Shown here: in pieces, positions 1-6,802 of the stretch
Layout: the number at the start of each line of letters is the position of its first letter
Position numbering within the stretch: the first letter of the stretch is position 1
DNA from: Clostridia bacterium
GTDB taxonomy: Bacteria; Bacillota; Clostridia; Christensenellales; Borkfalkiaceae
NCBI GenBank assembly: GCA_017503885.1
Contig: JAFVSF010000055.1
Location: 1 to 9,140, forward strand
Reading direction: 5' to 3'
Length of the DNA: 9,140 nucleotides
Position numbers and translations under genes: made by a program
The notes under the pieces: generated by a model
Databases searched by the model: none
What the model saw: the letters and a program-made list of their open reading frames with translations, nothing else
Told to the model about the DNA's origin: nothing

Positions 1-678
1 GCATGAGGTATAATAGGTTGCCGTGCCACCGCCAGAGTTACCGAGCATTGTTATATCATTTAAATCCAACTTATCGCTAAAGTTACTTAAGGTGTCGATT
101 GCTTTTGAAAGGTCCCATACTCTTTCGCCAATTATTGTTCTACCTAAAAGTAAAGCAGTCATTGAAGTAAAGTAACAACCACAAGTGAGTGCACGACCTC
201 TGTCTTGACGTAAGGTAGTTCTCTCGCCCATACCACGTTGTTCAACGCAAAGTGCGGCAAAGCCGTTTTTAACAGCATCTAAAGCATAGGTACTTGTTTT
301 TAAAGTGTTTTCGTCTTCTTCGTAAATCTTTTTACCTATTGAAATATGGAATCCTGTTGTATGCCCTTGAACGCAAACGCAAATCGGATATTTTTCTTTA
401 CCTTGCTTTGGAATTAACAAATAGCATGGAACAGGACAACCCTTTTCGCTCTCGAACACGTAACGAATACGAGTATATTCATCAAACTCAACAGTTTCTT
501 CTATTTCAATTTTTAATTCGCACGCATTCTTTGCGATATTGTCTATACCGAGTATTTCAATAAACTTTTCTCTTACCTTTTCTTTCCACTCGCTATAATT
601 TGCGTTGTCATTAAAAGCAAGTTTTGGGGTTTGATTTAATAATTGTTCGTGAATTAAGTCATTGTCAATCATTCTCAT
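1..678 (-). CDS. Alpha/beta hydrolase, acetyl-xylan-esterase-like (N-terminal part, cut by window edge)
   Basis: I translated this by hand. It gives 226 residues without a stop and runs off the left edge. The sequence shows GHTTG near residue 105 (the oxyanion-hole HG-type region), VEQRGMGER near 145-153, an LLLGRTIIGERVWDL block near 177-190, and the nucleophile elbow GNSGGG with Ser215. That order is typical of Abhydrolase_7/acetyl-xylan-esterase-like proteins. The catalytic Asp and His would lie beyond the window. Such enzymes remove acetyl or other acyl groups from carbohydrates; the exact substrate is unknown. There is no signal peptide, so it is probably cytoplasmic. The start at 678 is chosen because GAGGT at 686-690 is 7 bases upstream; a second ATG two codons later is less well spaced. 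It has its own promoter and follows the terminator of the uxu operon, so it is a neighbour in function rather than a member of that transcript. Confidence 0.85.
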   Translation of the reverse strand, partial: MRMIDNDLIHEQLLNQTPKLAFNDNANYSEWKEKVREKFIEILGIDNIAKNACELKIEIEETVEFDEYTRIRYVFESEKGCPVPCYLLIPKQGKEKYPICVCVQGHTTGFHISIGKKIYEEDENTLKTSTYALDAVKNGFAALCVEQRGMGERTTLRQDRGRALTCGCYFTSMTALLLGRTIIGERVWDLSKAIDTLSNFSDKLDLNDITMLGNSGGGTATYYTSC

Positions 679-685
679 AGGTTTT

Positions 686-690
686 ACCTC
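686..690 (-). promoter_or_regulatory. Ribosome binding site GAGGT for the esterase
   Basis: The minus strand reads GAGGT followed by 7 bases and then ATG at 678. It decides between the two in-frame ATG codons at 678 and 672 in favour of the first. Confidence 0.7.
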
Positions 691-719
691 ATTTTTTGAT
701 TATAATTATTATTGCATTA

Positions 720-748
720 ATAATACAATAATTAAGATAAAAAATCAA
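720..748 (-). promoter_or_regulatory. Candidate sigma-A promoter of the esterase gene
   Basis: The minus strand shows a -35 TTGATT (748-743), exactly 17 bases of spacer, and a -10 TATTAT (725-720). The transcript would start near 713 and leave a leader of about 35 bases before the ATG at 678. The promoter lies after the terminator of the upstream operon, which fits an independent transcription unit. The surrounding DNA is very A+T-rich, so chance matches are possible. The -35 element is the same hexamer as in the promoter at 7716-7744. Confidence 0.5.
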
Positions 749-802
749 CTAATATACAAAATCTGCAAAAACAAATTTTATTAAACACCGACCAAGGCAC
801 AT

Positions 803-842
803 AAAAAAATAACAAGCAAGGAAAAACCTTGCCTGTTATTTT
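803..842 (-). terminator. Rho-independent terminator closing the uxu operon (or a leader in front of the esterase)
   Basis: The arms 806-821 and 827-842 form a 16-bp stem with one mismatch around a 5-base loop. On the minus strand the G+C-rich core GGCAAGG/CCTTGC is followed by TTGTTATTTTTTT, a good U-tract. On the plus strand the run is interrupted (TTATTTTGG), so minus-strand use is favoured. An outer pair, GGCAC (796-800) with GTGCC (844-848), could lengthen the hairpin. It lies about 290 bases after the uxuB stop and about 125 bases before the esterase start. Confidence 0.75.
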
Positions 843-848
843 GGTGCC

Positions 849-1131
849 CTTCACATTATGCAACTTGAACCAAAAAATTATGGTAAATGATAATAACGTA
901 ATATTCACCCAAACTTTATCCTAAATTAACTACAACAACTTGACTTGCATATTAAGTATAACACATTTTTAAAATTAGTTTGTTTTAAACGTAGATATTA
1001 CAGACTTAAACTTTTTGAATATCTCAAAAGGCTTTCATTGGCAAATTTTTAACCTTTAAACGCCTTAACAACACTAATAATTCGGGGGATACACTTTTCA
1101 AAAATTTGTTAACATAGTAACGTTTGTAGCC
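849..1131. other. Long 3' intergenic stretch after uxuB, no gene seen
   Basis: About 280 A+T-rich bases separate the uxuB stop from the terminator. I found no open reading frame longer than about ten codons with a ribosome binding site on either strand, and no recognisable RNA family. It contains a candidate promoter (955-983). The 7-bp inverted repeat TATGCAA (857-863)/TTGCATA (945-951) brackets most of the stretch between that promoter and the terminator. A weak imperfect hairpin (AAGGC/GCCTT, about 1028-1066) lies closer to uxuB but has no clear U-run. The long untranslated tail is unusual beside the 12-13-base gaps inside the operon. Confidence 0.5.
955..983 (-). promoter_or_regulatory. 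Possible extended -10 promoter for a short terminated transcript
   Basis: The minus strand carries TGT followed by TATACT (960-955), an extended -10 arrangement. The hexamer 17 bases upstream (978-983, ACAAAC) is a poor -35. A transcript starting near 948 would end at the terminator near 803, giving an RNA of roughly 145 bases. The motif is short and the background A+T-rich, so this is only a candidate. Confidence 0.25.
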
Positions 1132-1944
1132 TTATACCCCACTATAAGCAGAGAATCCACCGTCAACAGGAATTACTGCCCCTGTTACAAAACCACTTGC
1201 GTTATCGTCAGCAAGCCACATAAGTGTACCGATAAGGTCGGAAATTTCCCCAAACTTCTTCATCGGCGTTGCCGCCAAAATCTTGCCAGTTCTTGCAGTA
1301 GGAGTTCCGTCTTCATTGAAAAGAAGAGCCCTATTTTGGTTAGTTACAAAGAACCCTGGAGCAATCGCATTGCAACGGATATTACAAGGTGCAAAATGGA
1401 CTGCAAGCCATTGCGTAAAGTTAGAAATACCTGCCTTTGCCGCACTATATGCAGGAATTTTGGTAAGTGGTCTATATGCGTTCATAGACGAAATATTGAT
1501 AATATTACCACCTGTTTTAATCATATCCTTAGCAAACACTTGCGTTACCAAAAACGCACTTGTAATGTTTAAATCAAACACGAATTTCAATCCACTTTCT
1601 TCCAAAGCAAAGAAATCTTTTACACCATCTAAATCGGGCGTCATTGTTTCGTTGTCGGTGCTTGCCCTTGGATTATTCCCACCAGCACCGTTGATAAGGA
1701 AATTTACCAAGCCAAACTTCTCGTTCATTTCCTTTTTTGCCTGAACAATACTTTCTTTATCTAAGCAATTACAATGGATTGCAATAGCATTATCCCCAAT
1801 TTCGTCTGCAAACTGTTTCGCAGACTCATAGTTAATATCAAGAAGAGCAACTTTTGCACCTTCTTTTGCAAGTTCTTTTGCAAACGTACTGCAAATAATA
1901 CCACCTGCACCTGTAATGGCGATTACCTTATTTTCAAGTTTCAT
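1132..1944 (-). CDS. uxuB: SDR-type D-mannonate oxidoreductase (fructuronate reductase)
   Basis: This 270-aa classical short-chain dehydrogenase interconverts D-fructuronate and D-mannonate with NAD(P)H in the cytoplasm, the step before UxuA in glucuronate catabolism. The Rossmann motif is TGAGGIIC at 11-18, where the usual last Gly is Cys. NGAGG at 85-89 matches the NNAG position. Asn126, Ser152/Ser153, and Tyr166 with Lys170 (YSAAK) form the active site, followed by PGFF (197-200) and DGGF (261-264). An insert rich in polar residues at about 90-118 (NNPRAST...) is typical, as I recall, of the SDR form of UxuB found in Firmicutes (B. subtilis YjmF), which is unrelated to the long-chain E. 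coli UxuB. Its ATG overlaps the uxuA stop as ATGA, with GAGGG just upstream, implying translational coupling. It is the last gene of the operon. The assignment rests strongly on the uxuA neighbour; other sugar-acid SDRs look similar. Confidence 0.88.
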   Translation of the reverse strand: MKLENKVIAITGAGGIICSTFAKELAKEGAKVALLDINYESAKQFADEIGDNAIAIHCNCLDKESIVQAKKEMNEKFGLVNFLINGAGGNNPRASTDNETMTPDLDGVKDFFALEESGLKFVFDLNITSAFLVTQVFAKDMIKTGGNIINISSMNAYRPLTKIPAYSAAKAGISNFTQWLAVHFAPCNIRCNAIAPGFFVTNQNRALLFNEDGTPTARTGKILAATPMKKFGEISDLIGTLMWLADDNASGFVTGAVIPVDGGFSAYSGV

Positions 1945-3035
1945 TTTAATTTACCCTCACTTTTCAATTTATCCAACATATCCCATACGCCAAGCATATA
2001 CATGATGCCCAAAGCTCGGTCGTATAGCCCATAACCAGGACGCACTTTTCCTGGACCTTCATCCCAAAGATGTCTACCATGGTCGGGGCGAATATATCCA
2101 TCAAAGCCACAATCGTGATATGCTTTTAAAATTTCAAGTATCCCCGTATCGCCATCGCAATCCCTATGGCTTGCTTCTGAAAAGTCGCCATTTGGAAAAT
2201 GTTTTACGTTACGAATATGAGCAAAAGCTATTCTATCACAATGTTTTCTTACAATTTCTGCTACGTTGTTGTTAGGGTTTGCGTTTAAACTTCCCGAACA
2301 AAGCGTAAGACAGTTGTACTTGTCATCTACCATTTTTAAAAAATGGTCAATACTAGGCTCGTCCACTAAAAGTCTAGGTAAGCCAAAGATATCCCAAGGT
2401 GGATCGTCCATATGAATAGCCATTTTTATATCGCACTCTCTACAAGTAGGCATAATTGCTTCCAAGAAATATTTGAGATTTTCCCAAAGCTTTTCTTTGG
2501 TTACGGGTGCGTAAGCCTTGAACAACTCATCCAACTTAGCCATACGCTCGGGTTCCCAGCCCGGGAAAGTCATATTATACTTTTCCGTAAAGTTAAGAAT
2601 ATACTGTGCCATCGCATTGTAATCGTCTTGAATCATATTCTTTTCATAGAAAAGCGCTGTAGAGCCGTCCCCTACTTCATGGAAAAGGTTGCTTCTTGTC
2701 CAGTCAAAAATCGGCATAAAATTATAACAAATTACCTTGACTCCATACTTGGAAAGGTTGCGAATGGTTTGCTTGTAATTTTCAATATACTTATCTCTCG
2801 TAGGCAAACCGATTTTAATATCGTCGTGGACGTTGACCGATTCCACCACGTCAATATTAAAGCCATACTCCTCGCATTGTCTTTTAACTTCAGCTATCTC
2901 TGTTTCTTCCCAAATTTCACCTGGCATTTTATCGTGCAAAGCCCACACAATACCTTTCACACCAGGAATTTGCTTAATATCAGATAATTTGATACGGTCG
3001 TTTCCTTCGCCGTACCAACGAAACGTCATTTGCAT
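1941..3035 (-). CDS. uxuA: Mannonate dehydratase
   Basis: UxuA (EC 4.2.1.8) dehydrates D-mannonate to 2-keto-3-deoxy-D-gluconate in the cytoplasm. The 364-aa protein begins with the family signature MTFRWYG and has the expected TIM-barrel pattern. His208 (IHMDDPPW), Cys246 (LCSGS), His273 (AHIRN) and Asp318-His319 (RPDHGR) match, in order and near-identical spacing, the metal and active-site residues I recall for the Streptococcus suis enzyme (His198, Cys237, His265, Asp310-His311). The length matches the short Gram-positive form (about 360 aa) rather than the 394-aa E. coli form. GGGAG at 3044-3048, overlapping the upstream stop, supports the start at 3035; Met3 is a possible alternative. 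It lies 12 bases after the alpha/beta hydrolase and overlaps uxuB by 4 bases. All key residues are present. Confidence 0.95.
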   Translation of the reverse strand: MQMTFRWYGEGNDRIKLSDIKQIPGVKGIVWALHDKMPGEIWEETEIAEVKRQCEEYGFNIDVVESVNVHDDIKIGLPTRDKYIENYKQTIRNLSKYGVKVICYNFMPIFDWTRSNLFHEVGDGSTALFYEKNMIQDDYNAMAQYILNFTEKYNMTFPGWEPERMAKLDELFKAYAPVTKEKLWENLKYFLEAIMPTCRECDIKMAIHMDDPPWDIFGLPRLLVDEPSIDHFLKMVDDKYNCLTLCSGSLNANPNNNVAEIVRKHCDRIAFAHIRNVKHFPNGDFSEASHRDCDGDTGILEILKAYHDCGFDGYIRPDHGRHLWDEGPGKVRPGYGLYDRALGIMYMLGVWDMLDKLKSEGKLK

Positions 3036-3047
3036 AAACCGTTCTCC

Positions 3048-3761
3048 CTAAAATTTTTCAATGATATTCGCCACGATACAAGGATTTTCCAAGCCGTGCG
3101 GATGATGATCTGCCCCCTCTTTTATAAATACGTCAATATGCAAACCACATTGTTTATAATACCTTTCAAGCAACGCTCCGTTTTCATCATACGGAACAAC
3201 GCTATCACTATCCCCTGCAACCATTACGATGGGAATTTTATACTCTGCTAAAACGTGCATTTTGTCAATAGGATGTTCTCTATAACTCAACATGTCTACA
3301 AGAGTTCTGCCTGTAAAATGATTGTACTCTTCAAATGGAACGCCGTTTGCTTTGCCTAAATTTCCAGGGCAACTAAGCAAATTCATAACAGGTGCATCCA
3401 AATAAATACCTCGCACGAGTTCAGGGTTTAACGCCGTAAGTTTTACAGAGTATAAGCCCCCACAACTCATTCCTACTAACACGCATTTCTCTTCCAAACC
3501 AAAGGCTTGAGGAATATATTTTAAAAATTTAGACTTTCTTTCTAAATCTAAATCTTCAGCCCATCGATTATGATTTTGGTTGTATGCCAAATGCCAACCT
3601 CGGTTTAAAAGTTCAATTTCGGTCTCGGGAAATGCGTCGAAATATTCTGCCTTCAATAGCCATTTCCCATTGGGTTTACAGCTAGGCTTTATTAACTTTG
3701 CTGGCAAACCCTCAAACTCAAATTCATAACCCTTAAACCCACGCCACTCGATTTCTTTCAT
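3048..3761 (-). CDS. Small cytoplasmic alpha/beta hydrolase, probably a carbohydrate esterase
   Basis: The 237-residue protein (start at 3761) has the nucleophile elbow GMSCGG (Ser99), an acid-loop motif GDSDSVVP (Asp186 probable), and DHHPHG (His219/His220), giving a complete Ser-Asp-His triad. No signal peptide or membrane segment is visible. The fold supports hydrolysis of an ester or related bond, and the position between a GH2 glycosidase and uxuA suggests a small acyl or alkyl group on an imported oligosaccharide; that is inference. An in-frame ATG at 3800 would extend it 13 residues into the GH2 gene. The start at 3761 is preferred because AAGGAG lies 9 bases upstream and MKEIEWRGFKGYEF is a natural N-terminus. 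It starts 13 bases after the GH2 stop and ends 12 bases before uxuA. I do not recognise a named subfamily. Confidence 0.85.
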   Translation of the reverse strand: MKEIEWRGFKGYEFEFEGLPAKLIKPSCKPNGKWLLKAEYFDAFPETEIELLNRGWHLAYNQNHNRWAEDLDLERKSKFLKYIPQAFGLEEKCVLVGMSCGGLYSVKLTALNPELVRGIYLDAPVMNLLSCPGNLGKANGVPFEEYNHFTGRTLVDMLSYREHPIDKMHVLAEYKIPIVMVAGDSDSVVPYDENGALLERYYKQCGLHIDVFIKEGADHHPHGLENPCIVANIIEKF

Positions 3762-3770
3762 ATTATTTAT

Positions 3771-3776
3771 CTCCTT
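3771..3776 (-). promoter_or_regulatory. Ribosome binding site AAGGAG that fixes the start of the alpha/beta hydrolase
   Basis: AAGGAG on the minus strand shares bases with the TAA stop of the GH2 gene and stands 9 bases before the ATG at 3761. No comparable site precedes the upstream ATG at 3800, which lies inside the GH2 coding region. Confidence 0.8.
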
Positions 3777-6700
3777 ATTCCTTTTCGATAAGATTGACAA
3801 TCAACTTATCAAGTGCGGGATTGCACCCTAAACATCCGTCTAAACAAGAGAGCGTTGTCAAAATCACTTCCCCTTTGCCGTGTTTTTTCAAGGCGGCAAT
3901 CATTTTATGTTTCTTATGCAAGGCATATTTCGGATTGTTAGTATCCTCAAAAGTGTAAAGAATTTCCTCGCTTTCTGACCATTCAAACTTAAACCAAGCA
4001 GTCAAATCTTGATAATCTTTCCTTGCATTGTAGAAGTTTTTGAAATCCATTTCTGCGAATTCTTTTGTAAACTTACTCGTTTCACTTCTTGCAACAAAAT
4101 TATTCGCACGCACTTCTTCTTCCAAAGTATGCACACGGAAAATAATATCTTCCCCAAGAATATGCAAAGGCTTATTCGTGACAACTATCAATCTGCAACC
4201 CTCTTCAGCCCTCTTTTCTAATTCTTGTTGATTCTCGACAAAATAATCGTCGTCGGCAAAAATAATCTCGCCTGTTTGACTACCTTCACATATACGTTTT
4301 ACACACTGAACTCGCTCGCCTAATAGCGTTGGTATTTTTTGTGCTTTGGCAATTTTCTCTTTTACGACGTACTCAACTTCATCATAGGTAATTTCGTTGG
4401 CGTTTTCAAGCCTTGCAACCACCTTAACTGTTCCCGTTTTATCTTCGGGAATTTTTGTCAAAATTTCACTTATATAAGTACACGCTACTCTCTTAGCCGT
4501 ATTTTCAGTCGCATAAGATTCAATTTCTTCACCGTTAAAATACACGCTAACCTTCGCCTTTACGTCTACGTCTTTTGCCGTATCGTTTAAAGCATAAAGT
4601 TCGGTTGTCAAAGTGTCGCCTGCATACACAACGTGTTTATCTCGGCGTAAACTGATACGAACTGGAATATTAGCCTCTTTGAACGCATAATAAGCAGGCT
4701 TTGGAATTCTATCCACGTCTACGAGCGTTTTCGTCCAACCACAAGGCCATGCGTCTATAAGTAAATGCACTGCAGTACTTTCTATATAATCGACTCTACG
4801 GCGTAAAATATGCACGTAGTCCTTAATCGCTTTTTTCTGCCACTCTCGGCTTGCTTCTATCCATTCCCTCGCCGTGTTTTGTTCTGGGAAGAAATCGCCG
4901 TGCAGTACGTAGCATTGTTCTTTAGCAATCGGTTTTGGTGACCAAGGTTCATCCTGCGATAAAGGAAGCCATTCCTTTGGGCAGTATTTTTGCATCAATT
5001 CCCACCTATCCAAACCGTCTACGCCAAACTCTCCACAACCCGTCATCCAATCGGGGCGTATAGGTGGTAAGTACCCTTTTTGTAATTTTCCACTCGGCAT
5101 ACCGTGCGATACGTACCAATAGGTATAACAATGGAAATCGCTAATACCATGCGTTTCAAGCAAGGGAGCATAATCCCCCTCGCAATATTTAATCACACGT
5201 TCGGGATTGTATATTTCCACCACTTCTTTTGCAGCATTAAAGAATTTTTCAATTTCGTATCTAGACAAATTGTACTGTTCTTTTCCCCAGGCCGTTTTAT
5301 CCAACGTTTCGTTGCAAAAGGTTTCCACTATGACAGACGGATGATTGCGTGTGTGAATTTCCATTTCTCGAACTTGTTTCAAAGCCTCGCCAACTGCACT
5401 AGGCTTTAAGTATGAAAATAGAGGAAAATCACTTTGACAAAGCATACCAAGCATATCAAAATAGGTATAAATTTCATCGTGTACGGGGCGTTGCGTCATG
5501 CGATAGAAGTTTAAATTCGCCACTTTCGCAATCAAAATATCGTCGATGAGTTGCTCGTAATCCCCACGCATCACGCAAAGGGGTAAATGCCCCATTTCGT
5601 TCGTTCCACGCAAAATAATACGCTCGTTATTGAGATAGAACGCACCCTTTGGAGTGCTGTTTTCGTCCATATGGAACTTGCGCATGCCAAAATGCGTTTG
5701 TTTTTCATCCAACACGTTGCCGTTTTCATCATATAAGCTTACTGCAAGCTCGTATAAATACGGCGTTTTTTGCGTCCATAATTTATAGTTAGGTATAGTA
5801 AATTTTTCCGTTAAATAGTTTTCGTCTACCGTAAACGGATCTACTTTACCTTCAACGTTTTCAAAGACTGTTTCTTTAAAATTCCTACCTTCAAGAGTAT
5901 AGGAAACCTTGCCTTTTAACGTTTTATAAGCATAACTAAAAACGGTGGTATGAACGGTAATTTCACCTTTATCAATATTAGGCTGAACGAAAATATCCGT
6001 AATTCGACTAGTATCTACCACTGCCATTTTAACTTTTCCAAAGATTCCTGCCCCAGCAGGACAATGATGCCAACCAAGGCTCGGCTCGTCGTAGCCAAAA
6101 TGCGTTGCACCATAAATTTTATCCCCATAATGGGCGTAGCCGTCTATCGTTACAGCCGTACTCGTCACGTCGTTTTTAACAACGACAAGCAAGATATTCT
6201 TACCCTCGTGAATATAGTCTGTGATATTTACGCTAAACGGAGCAAAAAAGCCTTCGTGGCGACCTGCCATTCTGCCGTTTACGTACACTTCTGCAATATA
6301 ATCAACAGCCTCAAAATCAAAGAGATAGTATTTTCCCCCCTCTTTTTTCTCTATATAAAGTTCAGTACGATAAAAAGCGTTCCATCTGCCGTCAGGTCCT
6401 ACGTAGTGAGGAATTTTCACTTGCTCCCATTTACCCTCACCTTTTAACACGCTCGTAAAATCTTGCTTGTCCTCTTCCGTTTCCTTGCGATAGGAAAAGT
6501 CGTTGATAAACAAGGAGTTTTCTTTTACGCTTCGTGCGTGATTTTCTAAGTATGGAGCATAATATTTGCGAAGATCTGCTTTTTCTTTCAAAAAGCCTTC
6601 ATAGGCTTTTCCCTCATTAAAGGTTGGCATATTTATGCCAAATTGCGTTTTTTGTGACTGTAAAACAAGGCGATTGATAGGTAACGGCTGTATTTCAGCC

Positions 6701-6789
6701 ATACGCTTTACTTCGCCGTTCATCTTTTTTCCGCCTGCGGCAATTTGGATAAAACGGTCTTTTTCAGTTTTATTAATTGTATTTTTCAT
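3775..6789 (-). CDS. Glycoside hydrolase family 2 enzyme, long form with C-terminal extension
   Basis: This is a 1004-residue GH2 retaining beta-glycosidase. An N-terminal jelly-roll sugar-binding domain occupies about 95-260 (YRTELYI, VYVNGRMAGRHEGFFAPF), followed by an Ig-like domain at about 260-375 and a TIM barrel at about 376-710. RNHPSVIVETFCNE supplies acid/base Glu494 and GCGEFGVD supplies nucleophile Glu587. Their 93-residue spacing and the EFGVD motif resemble beta-glucuronidases (EYGVD). A further beta domain (about 715-810) and an alpha/beta region (about 815-1004, ending ILTTLSCLDGC...NPALDKLIVNLI) resemble the glutamine-amidotransferase-like ends of some long GH2 proteins. There is no signal peptide, so it should act on imported oligosaccharides. 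The NxK uronate-recognition motif appears as W685-T-K687, so beta-glucuronidase is only a possibility; beta-galacturonidase or another exo-glycosidase is also open. The start is uncertain: no good ribosome site precedes 6789, and Met23 and Met30 are alternatives. It lies 13 bases after the CE4 gene. Confidence 0.93.
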   Translation of the reverse strand: MKNTINKTEKDRFIQIAAGGKKMNGEVKRMAEIQPLPINRLVLQSQKTQFGINMPTFNEGKAYEGFLKEKADLRKYYAPYLENHARSVKENSLFINDFSYRKETEEDKQDFTSVLKGEGKWEQVKIPHYVGPDGRWNAFYRTELYIEKKEGGKYYLFDFEAVDYIAEVYVNGRMAGRHEGFFAPFSVNITDYIHEGKNILLVVVKNDVTSTAVTIDGYAHYGDKIYGATHFGYDEPSLGWHHCPAGAGIFGKVKMAVVDTSRITDIFVQPNIDKGEITVHTTVFSYAYKTLKGKVSYTLEGRNFKETVFENVEGKVDPFTVDENYLTEKFTIPNYKLWTQKTPYLYELAVSLYDENGNVLDEKQTHFGMRKFHMDENSTPKGAFYLNNERIILRGTNEMGHLPLCVMRGDYEQLIDDILIAKVANLNFYRMTQRPVHDEIYTYFDMLGMLCQSDFPLFSYLKPSAVGEALKQVREMEIHTRNHPSVIVETFCNETLDKTAWGKEQYNLSRYEIEKFFNAAKEVVEIYNPERVIKYCEGDYAPLLETHGISDFHCYTYWYVSHGMPSGKLQKGYLPPIRPDWMTGCGEFGVDGLDRWELMQKYCPKEWLPLSQDEPWSPKPIAKEQCYVLHGDFFPEQNTAREWIEASREWQKKAIKDYVHILRRRVDYIESTAVHLLIDAWPCGWTKTLVDVDRIPKPAYYAFKEANIPVRISLRRDKHVVYAGDTLTTELYALNDTAKDVDVKAKVSVYFNGEEIESYATENTAKRVACTYISEILTKIPEDKTGTVKVVARLENANEITYDEVEYVVKEKIAKAQKIPTLLGERVQCVKRICEGSQTGEIIFADDDYFVENQQELEKRAEEGCRLIVVTNKPLHILGEDIIFRVHTLEEEVRANNFVARSETSKFTKEFAEMDFKNFYNARKDYQDLTAWFKFEWSESEEILYTFEDTNNPKYALHKKHKMIAALKKHGKGEVILTTLSCLDGCLGCNPALDKLIVNLIEKE

Positions 6790-6802
6790 AATATTTTTCT
6801 TT

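Noticed and set aside
294..563. Plus-strand open frame of 89 codons
   Set aside because: It lies antisense to the esterase coding frame, which has GNSGGG and other family motifs; it has no ribosome site and its composition is biased.
857..875. GGTTCAAG on the minus strand, like a tRNA T-loop
   Set aside because: The flanking bases do not form a T-arm stem, and no acceptor, D or anticodon arms fit around it.
691..1131. Short open frames in the intergenic stretch
   Set aside because: All are ten codons or fewer and none has a convincing ribosome site.
1283..1744. Plus-strand open frame of 153 codons opposite uxuB
   Set aside because: It is the antisense shadow of a clear SDR gene and resembles no family I know.
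2412..2987. Plus-strand open frame of 191 codons opposite uxuA
   Set aside because: It is the antisense shadow of a full-length UxuA with all active-site residues.
3815..3850. CxxxCxxC motif (CLDGCLGC) near the GH2 C-terminus, like a radical SAM cluster site
   Set aside because: It sits in the last 25 residues of a glycosidase with no radical SAM barrel or other family motifs, so the match is by chance or is a simple metal or disulfide site.
5950..6447. Plus-strand open frame of 165 codons opposite the GH2 gene
   Set aside because: It is the antisense shadow of the GH2 sugar-binding and Ig-like domains.
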